Assembly: GCA_025352225.1 (NCBI GenBank)
Contig: JANXTT010000018.1
Span: 1 to 43,587, forward strand
Source of the DNA: Mucilaginibacter sp.
GTDB taxonomy: Bacteria > Bacteroidota > Bacteroidia > Sphingobacteriales > Sphingobacteriaceae
Direction: 5' to 3'
DNA length: 43,587 nucleotides
The notes under the pieces are model-generated. The model was not told the DNA's origin, did not search any database, and saw nothing but the letters and a program-made list of their open reading frames with translations. Positions 1 to 6,781 of this stretch are shown one piece after another (position 1 is the stretch's first letter; the number at the start of each line of letters is the position of its first letter). The position numbers were made by a program, and so were the translations under genes.

Positions 1-2
1 CG

Positions 3-353
3 CCTGAAGATAGTAAAGTTGTTGATAATGTTATAAAGAGCCTTGTATTTGAATTGAAAAAATCGACCATCGTACCAACATCATACCCAAGTTTGGATTT
101 GTTAGCCCAGCTAATGATCTCCAAAAAGTTAAAGCTTAGGCTTGATGGGTATACTGATAATACTGGCCCAGACTGGCGTAACCTTGCTTTATCAAAAAGC
201 AGAGCCCTGGCCGTAAAAAGTTATTTGGTTAAAAAAGGCGTTAATACTGCTAATATAACCGCTACAGGATATGGAAATTTGAACCCTGTTGTTTCTAACG
301 ATACGCTTGAGGGCCGTAAGAAAAATCGCAGGGTTGAGTTTATACTGTATTAG
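3..353 (+). CDS. OmpA-family C-terminal domain protein (5' end outside window)
   Basis: The frame is open from the first bases, so this is the C-terminal end (about 116 residues) of a longer protein. It has the OmpA-like peptidoglycan-binding fold: SLVFE strand, SYPSLDLLAQLM helix, the DGYTDNTG motif, LSKSRALAVKSYLVKKGV helix, ITATGYG and GRKKNRRVEF. In this family the Asp of GYTDN and the Arg of the NRRVEF end contact diaminopimelate in peptidoglycan, so the protein probably anchors the outer membrane or an associated complex to the cell wall. The upstream architecture (barrel, PKD, or TPR as in many Bacteroidota OmpA proteins) cannot be seen. A TTG at 54 could be read as a start but would cut off the first beta strand. 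Family assignment is secure. Confidence 0.85.
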   Translation, partial: PEDSKVVDNVIKSLVFELKKSTIVPTSYPSLDLLAQLMISKKLKLRLDGYTDNTGPDWRNLALSKSRALAVKSYLVKKGVNTANITATGYGNLNPVVSNDTLEGRKKNRRVEFILY

Positions 354-370
354 TTAGTAAGAAAGCATTC

Positions 371-408
371 TATATAGTCGAATTATTGAAAGGTAATTCG
401 ACTATATA
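371..408. terminator. 15-bp perfect hairpin between convergent genes
   Basis: Bases 371-385 and 394-408 are exact reverse complements (15 bp) around an 8-base loop. The hairpin lies between the OmpA-type gene and the convergent hypothetical gene at 482-1015. There is no long T run on either side, so it may act as a bidirectional terminator or simply as a 3'-end stabiliser. Confidence 0.6.
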
Positions 409-481
409 ATCTCAAAAGTTTTACATTGACGCCCAATAGCCCACGTTTTTTCTGGAATAGGCCTACTAATAGGTAATTTAT

Positions 482-1015
482 CTAAAAAACAATAATAGGC
501 CAATAAACTTTTTTAAACTGCTTACAGCTATTTATAATGGCATATGGATTTGTAGGAATCATTTCGCCGTATTCCTCATTTTGTAATGCAATACTACTCT
601 TGTCTAAAACAATGCCTGATTCATAAACTAGTTTGTTGTTTTTAAGTAAATAAAAGGTACTTGTTACTGTAGCAATATCTCCATCAATAATTTTAAATTG
701 CCAAGTCTCTTTCATTTGCTGTAAAATTTTTCTATCGTCAGTAGTAATACACATTGTTTTTGGTATCAAAGGATGCAAATCATTAAAATCTGAGGGATCA
801 ATTTTAATGTATACTTTCCAATTATCCTTCGAAAAATCAAATTTAGAAAAAATTGATAGTACCTTCCTATGTTTGATTTTATAATTTAGTTTGAATTCTT
901 TCCCTATTTCAGACAGAGGCATTACAAGGCAATAGCCAGTTTTCAATAATATACCTTCCATTACAATTAAAGTAATTATTATAATGGTAAAAGCCCTCTT
1001 TAACCGTTGGTTCAT
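482..1015 (-). CDS. Hypothetical protein with N-terminal membrane anchor
   Basis: The protein has 177 residues and I do not recognise the family. Residues about 8-32 are hydrophobic (AFTIIIITLIVMEGILL) and follow a basic start (MNQRLKR), which fits a signal anchor or an uncleaved signal peptide. The rest is a mixed alpha/beta sequence with four lysine-rich stretches and a hydrophobic end (YWPIIVF). There is no lipobox and no obvious catalytic motif. It is transcribed alone: a hairpin lies downstream and about 70 bp of AT-rich DNA separate it from the arabinanase gene, which points the same way and ends upstream of it. Codon use looks native. Confidence 0.55.
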   Translation of the reverse strand: MNQRLKRAFTIIIITLIVMEGILLKTGYCLVMPLSEIGKEFKLNYKIKHRKVLSIFSKFDFSKDNWKVYIKIDPSDFNDLHPLIPKTMCITTDDRKILQQMKETWQFKIIDGDIATVTSTFYLLKNNKLVYESGIVLDKSSIALQNEEYGEMIPTNPYAIINSCKQFKKVYWPIIVF

Positions 1016-1085
1016 AATAGTCTTTTATGGGTGTTTTAAAATAATAACGTTTATTTTTCTATTGCTCTCGGCATTTTACTTCAAC

Positions 1086-2069
1086 TTATTTAACTACTGG
1101 CCAACCAGCCTTATCCCAACTTATGGGTTCTATCCTTAATTTAGGTTTGCCGTTATCAGCTGCGTCATAAGCATGAAAGATGATATAATCTATATTATCA
1201 AACGTACATACGGCGTTGTGTCCCACCCCATACCAATGTTTATCTCCGGCTAAAATCAAGGTTCCTCCGCCTTTAGCCATATCAATGCCATTACGATCGA
1301 GATATGGGCCCGTTATTTTTTTTGAGCGGCCAACTACCATTTTATAATTGCTTTGTGGCCCCCTGCAGCAATAATCCCAAGAGGCAAACAAATAATAATA
1401 CTTAGCTTTTTTAAATATAAACGGCCCTTCAATTGCACCGTCGCCAGGTAAGCTGTCGGCCAGATTTTTATCGCGGGTACGGCTGGCAATAGTTCGCCAG
1501 GGTTTGGATTCGCGTGGAGTTTTAAGGTCGGCACTTAGTTTAACAAGTTTAATACCATCCCAAAAAGAACCAAAAGTTAACCAGGGGTCGCCTTTATCAT
1601 CCAGAATCAAATTAGGGTCTATCGCGTTAAACATATCCGTATTAGGCACCGATTGTATCACCTTACCCATATCCACCCATTTAAAATCGGGTGAATGTAT
1701 GTTTAGGGTTTTATTGGTAGCTAGGCCAATAACAGATGTGTTTTTTGCGAATACCGATGCGGAATAAAATAAATAATAGCTGCCACTGTAATAAGAAATA
1801 TCAGGCGCCCAAAAATCATTTGGATGTGTTTTAGGAATAGCCTCTGTTACCCACTTAGGCGATGTTGCGAACACCGGCTTTTCGCGGATCCAGTTAACCC
1901 TGTCTCTTGATGAATAAACAGTTATACCTTTTCCGGTGCAAAAAATATAATAAATGCTATCCTGTTTGATCATTACCGGATCGTGAACGTAAATACGTGG
2001 TATAGTATTTTGTGCATTTACAATCAATGGCAACAATATAACAATGAATAGATGAAATGCTTTTTTCAT
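1086..2069 (-). CDS. Glycoside hydrolase family 43, likely endo-/exo-arabinanase
   Basis: The protein has 327 residues with a signal peptide (about 1-19, ending VNA-Q), so it is periplasmic or secreted. It has the GH43 five-bladed propeller signature: the base in VHDPVM (Asp30), WAPDIS (87-92), the pKa-modulating Asp151 in NAIDPN, and the acid Glu214 in AIEGPF, followed by GVGHNAV. The small single-domain size and these motifs fit the arabinan endo-1,5-alpha-L-arabinanase group, which cuts arabinan side chains of pectin. That matches the pectin genes near 19-24 kb. The start is 7 bases after the hpt stop, so it may be transcribed with hpt. Exact specificity (endo or exo) cannot be read from sequence. 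Confidence 0.85.
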   Translation of the reverse strand: MKKAFHLFIVILLPLIVNAQNTIPRIYVHDPVMIKQDSIYYIFCTGKGITVYSSRDRVNWIREKPVFATSPKWVTEAIPKTHPNDFWAPDISYYSGSYYLFYSASVFAKNTSVIGLATNKTLNIHSPDFKWVDMGKVIQSVPNTDMFNAIDPNLILDDKGDPWLTFGSFWDGIKLVKLSADLKTPRESKPWRTIASRTRDKNLADSLPGDGAIEGPFIFKKAKYYYLFASWDYCCRGPQSNYKMVVGRSKKITGPYLDRNGIDMAKGGGTLILAGDKHWYGVGHNAVCTFDNIDYIIFHAYDAADNGKPKLRIEPISWDKAGWPVVK

Positions 2070-2076
2070 AGCGGTG

Positions 2077-2616
2077 TTAATTAACCAATTGGTAAATATC
2101 TTTTAAATTTCTGCCAAGTTCTTTATAGTCGAGGCCATATCCTACTACAAACTTGTTTTCAATTTCAAAACCTATATGCTTTAACTCGGGGATAACATGT
2201 TCCATGGCCTGGGGTTTATATAGCAGCGAGCATGCCATAATCGATGAAGGGTTCATTGTTTTTAACTTGTCAACAATATAACGCAAGGTATTTCCTGTAT
2301 CTACAATATCTTCTATTAAAATAACATCCCTGTTTTTAATATCAACTTTTAGCTCAAGATCTTCGGTAATTTTGCGAGAACTATTTACTGCTCCATGGTA
2401 TGATGATAGTTTTATAAAAGCAATTTGACAAGGAATTGTGACATGCTTCACCAAATCGGCTAAAAACATAAAACTACCATTTAATACTCCAATAACAACG
2501 GGTAAACGGTCTTCATATTCTTTATTAATTTGCGCACCTATGGAAATAATTTGCGTTTCAATAGCATGCTGCTCTATCATCTTCTCAAATTCGAGGTCTT
2601 CAATTTGAATTTTCAT
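2077..2616 (-). CDS. hpt: Hypoxanthine phosphoribosyltransferase
   Basis: This is a 179-residue type I phosphoribosyltransferase. The PRPP-binding motif VILIEDIVDTGNT lies at residues 98-110, the PPi loop GVLNGSFMF at 43-51, and the flexible-loop region SSYHGA at 71-76. It makes IMP (and probably GMP) from hypoxanthine or guanine and PRPP in the cytoplasm. The length is typical. The start at 2616 leaves 75 bp to the divergent M16 gene; longer frames on the plus strand that run into hpt are therefore artefacts. A near-match to a -7 box (TATTTTAG on the minus strand) lies just upstream. Confidence 0.92.
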   Translation of the reverse strand: MKIQIEDLEFEKMIEQHAIETQIISIGAQINKEYEDRLPVVIGVLNGSFMFLADLVKHVTIPCQIAFIKLSSYHGAVNSSRKITEDLELKVDIKNRDVILIEDIVDTGNTLRYIVDKLKTMNPSSIMACSLLYKPQAMEHVIPELKHIGFEIENKFVVGYGLDYKELGRNLKDIYQLVN

Positions 2617-2691
2617 TCAGCTAAAATAGATAAAATTGGATATCCGCTAAGATCTAAACAAAAGCAAGAATATCCTTATCTTCGTTGCTTA

Positions 2692-3921
2692 ATGGACTAT
2701 CAGGTTTATACATTGCCTAATGGCATCAGGTTATTACATAAATATGCTTCTTCGTCAATTGCGCATTGCTGTTTTATAGCTAATGCCGGTGCCCGCGATG
2801 AGCCTGAAGGAAAAGATGGATTGGCACATTTTATTGAACACTTGCTTTTTAAAGCTACCAAAAGGCGCAATACAACTCAAATTTTAAACCGATTAGAACT
2901 TGTAGGAGCAGATTTGAATGCTTATACAACAAAAGAGTATACCTGCATCCATGCTTCTTTTTTAAAAGAACATTTAGAACGGGCAATTGATTTAACCGAG
3001 GATATAATTTTCCATTCTACTTTTCCTGAAGAAGAGTTAGCTAAAGAAAAAAGCGTAATACTGGATGAAATAGCATCTTATCTTGATCAGCCTGATGAAG
3101 CGATACAAGATGATTTTGAAGATATTTTATTTAAAGGACACCAACTGGGCCGTAATATTTTAGGCATTGCCGAAACAGTAAATCAATTAAATCAAAATGA
3201 TATCCACCAATTTATAGCCAATAATTACAATACCAACGAAATGGTATTTGCTGTATTAGGCGAATATGATTTTCGAAAATTGGTTAAACTCGCCGATAAA
3301 TACTTTGGCCCTTTGTGGGCAAATGCAACATTAAAAGCCAGAGTTAAACCTATAATTCAAACGGGTGAAACCGTACGGGTTACAAAACCAATTTCGCAAA
3401 CACATGGAGTTATAGGCAGCCAGGCTTATTCATCATCAAACCATAAAAAGAACGGGTTACTGCTACTTAACAATCTTTTAGGCGGAATAGGCATGAGTTC
3501 GAGGCTTAACTTACAAATACGCGAGAAATACGGTATTGCTTACAGTATTGAGTCAAATTATTCAGCATTTTCTGATACAGGCTTATTTTCTGTTTATTTT
3601 GGTACTGATACCGAAAAAGCTGAACGGGCCATGCGGTTGATACATAACGAACTTAAAAAACTGCGAGAACGAAAATTAGGTACCTTGCAGCTATTGCAGG
3701 CTAAAAATAAATTTATAGGCCAGATAGCACTTGGCGAAGAGAACAGGATAGGCCTGATTATAGCGATGGCAAAAAGCCTTATAGACTTTGGACGTGTAGA
3801 TACGTTGCCAGAGATATTCGCAAAGATAAATGCGGTAACGGCCAATGAATTATTAGAAATCAGTAACGAGGTTTTTGATATTAACCAAATGACAACATTA
3901 CTGTTTGAGCCTAATGATTAA
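2692..3921 (+). CDS. M16 family zinc metallopeptidase (processing-peptidase type)
   Basis: With the start at ATG 2692 the protein has 409 residues, the usual size of a single-chain M16B peptidase. It carries the inverted zinc motif HFIEH (46-50) and the downstream glutamate region KEKSVILDEIASY, followed by the inactive C-terminal M16 half (GGIGMSSRLNLQIREKYGIAYSI). No signal peptide is seen, so a cytoplasmic or peripheral role is likely. The frame is open back to 2530 but would then overlap hpt. The start at MDYQVYTLPNG matches the first beta strand of the family, and a -7-like TATCTTCG at 2677-2684 sits just before it, pointing to a leaderless or very short 5' end. The substrate is unknown. 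Confidence 0.88.
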   Translation: MDYQVYTLPNGIRLLHKYASSSIAHCCFIANAGARDEPEGKDGLAHFIEHLLFKATKRRNTTQILNRLELVGADLNAYTTKEYTCIHASFLKEHLERAIDLTEDIIFHSTFPEEELAKEKSVILDEIASYLDQPDEAIQDDFEDILFKGHQLGRNILGIAETVNQLNQNDIHQFIANNYNTNEMVFAVLGEYDFRKLVKLADKYFGPLWANATLKARVKPIIQTGETVRVTKPISQTHGVIGSQAYSSSNHKKNGLLLLNNLLGGIGMSSRLNLQIREKYGIAYSIESNYSAFSDTGLFSVYFGTDTEKAERAMRLIHNELKKLRERKLGTLQLLQAKNKFIGQIALGEENRIGLIIAMAKSLIDFGRVDTLPEIFAKINAVTANELLEISNEVFDINQMTTLLFEPND

Positions 3922-3934
3922 TCTATTATTTTTG
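3904..3934 (+). promoter_or_regulatory. Bacteroidota-type promoter for def
   Basis: A TTTG at 3904-3907 is followed after exactly 19 bases by TATTTTTG at 3927-3934, matching the TTTG-N19-TAnnTTTG pattern of the Bacteroidota housekeeping sigma factor. It lies across the 3' end of the M16 gene. The expected start of transcription, about 5 bases after the box, falls at or just before the def ATG (3941), so the mRNA should be leaderless or nearly so. Confidence 0.6.
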
Positions 3935-3940
3935 TAGTGT

Positions 3941-4513
3941 ATGAAATTCCCAATTATAGCTTACGGCGATCCGGTACTAAAAAAGGCGGCCACAGAGATT
4001 GAACGTGAAGAATACCCCCACATTAAAGAGTTAGTTGAAAACATGTTTGAAACCATGTATGCAGCCCGCGGTGTTGGGTTAGCTGCTCCACAGGTAGGTT
4101 TATCAATGCGTTTATTTGTGATAGATGCCTCTCCGTTTGATGATGATGAGCCAGAGCTTAAGAGTTTTAAAAAAGCTTTTATAAACGCACGCATATTGGA
4201 GGAAACAGGTGAGGAATGGCCTTTTAACGAAGGTTGTTTAAGTATTCCGGATATCCGTGAAGATGTGTACAGAAAATCAGCTTTACGTTTATCATACTAC
4301 GACGAAAACTGGAAGCACCACGAAGAAACATTTGATGGGCTGGCGGCAAGAGTTATTCAGCATGAATATGACCATATAGAGGGGAAATTATTTACCGACA
4401 GGCTGAGCCCTCTACGTAAACGTTTGATCCAAAAAAGATTAACAGACATATCAAAAGGGATAGTTAATGTGGAGTATAAGATGAAATTTCCAGCGGCTAA
4501 AAAAGGCCGTTAA
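3941..4513 (+). CDS. def: Peptide deformylase
   Basis: The protein has 190 residues with all three deformylase motifs: GVGLAAPQVG (44-53), EGCLSIP with metal-binding Cys99, and HEYDH (141-145) with two metal-binding His and the catalytic Glu142. It removes the formyl group from the N-terminal Met of nascent proteins. It follows the M16 gene by 19 bases but has its own promoter. Its TAA stop overlaps the stop of the convergent gene at 4510-5151 by 4 bases. A basic tail (KMKFPAAKKGR) extends past the core. Confidence 0.95.
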   Translation: MKFPIIAYGDPVLKKAATEIEREEYPHIKELVENMFETMYAARGVGLAAPQVGLSMRLFVIDASPFDDDEPELKSFKKAFINARILEETGEEWPFNEGCLSIPDIREDVYRKSALRLSYYDENWKHHEETFDGLAARVIQHEYDHIEGKLFTDRLSPLRKRLIQKRLTDISKGIVNVEYKMKFPAAKKGR

Positions 4514-5151
4514 TTGTCGGTCGTTACCCCTCTGCTTTTATTACCCGCTACAATCTCTTTAATTAAAGCACCCCACGCAAACGGATTAAGGAAAGGGTTA
4601 GTTGGCGAATGGGAGTTTACAATGTTATTGTGCATATCCTGATATATTGCAGATTGTATTTCTTTACTATCGCGAGGTAACGATCTTCTTAACGAGGCAA
4701 TAGATCTGCCGGCAAGATTTTTTCGGGCTATTTCGAGGTCGTCATCTGCAATTTTCATAGTTAAAATATCTTTTCTGAACTCATCAGTTGTGGCCCATGG
4801 AAAGACATGGACTGTGGGCAAATTAATTGTCTGGCTGCTGAGTTTAACCTTCAAAGTATAACTTTTATCTTGGATGTTAGATGGGATTACAACAATAGTG
4901 GAAGCATATCCAATACAAGTAAACCTAATGGTATCTTGCTCATGCGCTACAAAGGAAAAATATCCTTTATAATTAGCCAAGTTAATTTGTTTGTTGAACG
5001 ACACATTGGTAATGGTTGCATACGGCACTATGCTGTCGCTATCAGCATTTAACACAATACCCGTAAACTGCACCAAAGGTTTGTATTGCGTTTGCTGAGC
5101 AAAAACAGATGTAGTTATCAATGTTAATAACATGAAGATTAACCGCTTCAT
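4510..5151 (-). CDS. Secreted carboxypeptidase-regulatory-like (CarboxypepD_reg) domain protein
   Basis: With the start at ATG 5151 the protein has 213 residues and begins with a clear signal peptide (MKRLIFMLLTLITTSVFAQ). The frame is open to 5265, but that would put the signal peptide inside the protein. Residues about 30-100 (FTGIVLNADSDSIVPYATI, GYFSFVA, DTIRFTCIGYAS) form the beta-sandwich repeat found at the N-terminus of SusC-type receptors and in many small Bacteroidota envelope proteins. The remainder is helical and charged (RKDILTMKIADDDLEIARKN) with no known enzyme motif. It probably sits in the periplasm or at the inner face of the outer membrane; its function is unknown. Confidence 0.75.
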   Translation of the reverse strand: MKRLIFMLLTLITTSVFAQQTQYKPLVQFTGIVLNADSDSIVPYATITNVSFNKQINLANYKGYFSFVAHEQDTIRFTCIGYASTIVVIPSNIQDKSYTLKVKLSSQTINLPTVHVFPWATTDEFRKDILTMKIADDDLEIARKNLAGRSIASLRRSLPRDSKEIQSAIYQDMHNNIVNSHSPTNPFLNPFAWGALIKEIVAGNKSRGVTTDN

Positions 5152-5273
5152 ACTCAATATATCCTTATTAATAATAGTAACCAAAATTGATGAAAAATGT
5201 TCAAACAAAGCACAAATGAAGCAAATTATATGTATATCACTCCTGATTTTCAGATAATTTAACAATTATTAAC

Positions 5274-5552
5274 TTACCTCAGGTTTTCGGGTAAAATAGC
5301 AGCCGGGTCGTCAATATCTGTTAAATTAAGAGCCTCAACAGAAGTAATTTGCGGAACTGCTCTTTTTATGGCCTGCTCAATGCCTGCTTTCAGCGTCATT
5401 ATGCTCATAGGGCACGAGCCGCATGATCCTAATAGTTTAAGCCGTACTACGTTTTCAGGAGTGATCTCTTCAATTGAAACATTTCCTCCATCTGTTTCCA
5501 AATACGGACGGATGGTATCCAACGCCGCTTCAACCTGATCTAACAATGTCAT
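5274..5552 (-). CDS. NifU-like C-terminal domain Fe-S scaffold/carrier
   Basis: This is a 92-residue stand-alone Nfu domain. The motif GSCGSCPMS holds the two cluster ligands Cys44 and Cys47, preceded by the family signature RPYLETDGGNVSI. Nfu proteins carry [4Fe-4S] clusters to target apoproteins in the cytoplasm, usually as dimers sharing one cluster. It lies 31 bases downstream of the Mrp/ApbC gene on the same strand, a pairing that fits a shared Fe-S delivery role. The small size excludes the A-type fusion seen in NfuA of E. coli. Confidence 0.88.
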   Translation of the reverse strand: MTLLDQVEAALDTIRPYLETDGGNVSIEEITPENVVRLKLLGSCGSCPMSIMTLKAGIEQAIKRAVPQITSVEALNLTDIDDPAAILPENLR

Positions 5553-5583
5553 TGTTTAATAATTTATAGTAAAGATAAATAAT

Positions 5584-6669
5584 TTATTGTACAACTGCAG
5601 TTTCTGCACCCGCTTTAGCGTTAGTAATGGCTACTTGCTGTGCAACCCGTTTAGCCATATCAATAAACGCCTGTGCCATTGGGTTATTATCGTCCAGTAT
5701 AACAGGCCTCCCGGCATCTCCGGCATCTGATATGCCTTGCACCAAAGGGATTTCCCCTAAAAGTGGCACGTTAAGTTGTTTTGCAAGTTTTTTTCCGCCT
5801 CCTTCGCCAAAAATATAATATTTGTTATCGGGCAATTCTATTGGGGTAAAGTAAGCCATGTTTTCTACTACACCCAAAATAGGAACATTTATAGCTGGCA
5901 TAAGAAACATGCCTACGCCTTTACGGGCATCGGCAAGGGCTACCTTTTGGGGTGTAGTAACTATAACGGCTCCGGCAATAGGGAAACTTTGTGTAATGGT
6001 GATATGTATGTCCCCAGTGCCGGGTGGAAGATCTACAATCAGATAATCAAGTTGGCCCCATTCGGCATCATTAAATAATTGTTTTACAGCGGTTGATACC
6101 ATTGGCCCCCTCCACGGAACGGGTTGATCTGGATCGGTAAAAAAACCTATTGACAGCAACTTGATGCCATATTTTTCAATTGGTTCAATACGAGTTTTAC
6201 CGTTTTCTTGCGTTGCTTTTGGTTTGGCACCTTCCAGCCCAAACATAATAGGCACCGAAGGCCCGTAAATATCAGCGTCTATCAATCCAACTTTAGCCCC
6301 TGTTTTAGCCAGCCCAAGCGCGAGGTTAACCGCTACTGTTGATTTGCCTACACCGCCCTTACCTGATGCCACAGCGATAATATTTTTGATGTTGGGCAAA
6401 CTATTATTACTTTGTGTAGTAACACGGGAGGTCATGTTTATTTTAACTTCGGCTTCTTTACTTATAAAGTACAATATTGCGTTTCTGCAGGCGTTCTCTA
6501 TCATGGCTTTTAAAGGGCATGCCGGTGTGGTTAAAATTACCGAAAAGCTTACTTTAAAACCATCAATGTGTATATCTTCGATCATGTTTAAGGTTACCAG
6601 GTCTTTTTTTAGATCGGGTTCCTCAACATTGCTCAATGCGCTAAGTACTTGTTCTTTTGAAATTATCAT
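5584..6669 (-). CDS. apbC: Mrp/ApbC/NBP35-type P-loop ATPase, Fe-S carrier
   Basis: The protein has 361 residues: an N-terminal MIP18-like (DUF59) domain (about 1-80, with the PACPL motif around Cys51) and a ParA-type ATPase domain with the deviant Walker A SGKGGVGKST (102-111) and DLPPGTGD. Members of the family bind and transfer Fe-S clusters. The segment after GVVENMAYF reads TPIELPDNKYYIFG; the CxxC that carries the cluster in E. coli Mrp and Salmonella ApbC is absent here, so cluster binding may use other residues or the adjacent Nfu protein. It is first in a two-gene unit with nifU-like 5274-5552. Confidence 0.9.
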   Translation of the reverse strand: MIISKEQVLSALSNVEEPDLKKDLVTLNMIEDIHIDGFKVSFSVILTTPACPLKAMIENACRNAILYFISKEAEVKINMTSRVTTQSNNSLPNIKNIIAVASGKGGVGKSTVAVNLALGLAKTGAKVGLIDADIYGPSVPIMFGLEGAKPKATQENGKTRIEPIEKYGIKLLSIGFFTDPDQPVPWRGPMVSTAVKQLFNDAEWGQLDYLIVDLPPGTGDIHITITQSFPIAGAVIVTTPQKVALADARKGVGMFLMPAINVPILGVVENMAYFTPIELPDNKYYIFGEGGGKKLAKQLNVPLLGEIPLVQGISDAGDAGRPVILDDNNPMAQAFIDMAKRVAQQVAITNAKAGAETAVVQ

Positions 6670-6759
6670 TTTTAAATATCAATATTAATAAAACAGCCTG
6701 TAGAGGAGTTTGTTACGGTATAAAATAAATGCAACTAAACGTTGTAAAGATAAGATTAT

Positions 6760-6767
6760 TAGTTTTG
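6760..6767 (+). promoter_or_regulatory. -7 box (TAGTTTTG) for the AsmA-GT51 gene
   Basis: TAGTTTTG matches TAnnTTTG and ends 14 bases before the ATG at 6782. A good -33 TTTG at the standard distance is not seen; the nearest TTG (6742-6744) is only 15 bases upstream. Confidence 0.4.
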
Positions 6768-6781
6768 GTTAAAATTTACCC

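Noticed and set aside
2530..2691. N-terminal extension of the M16 peptidase overlapping hpt
   Set aside because: Overlaps hpt on the opposite strand, has no family-like sequence, and a -7-like box lies between it and the ATG at 2692.
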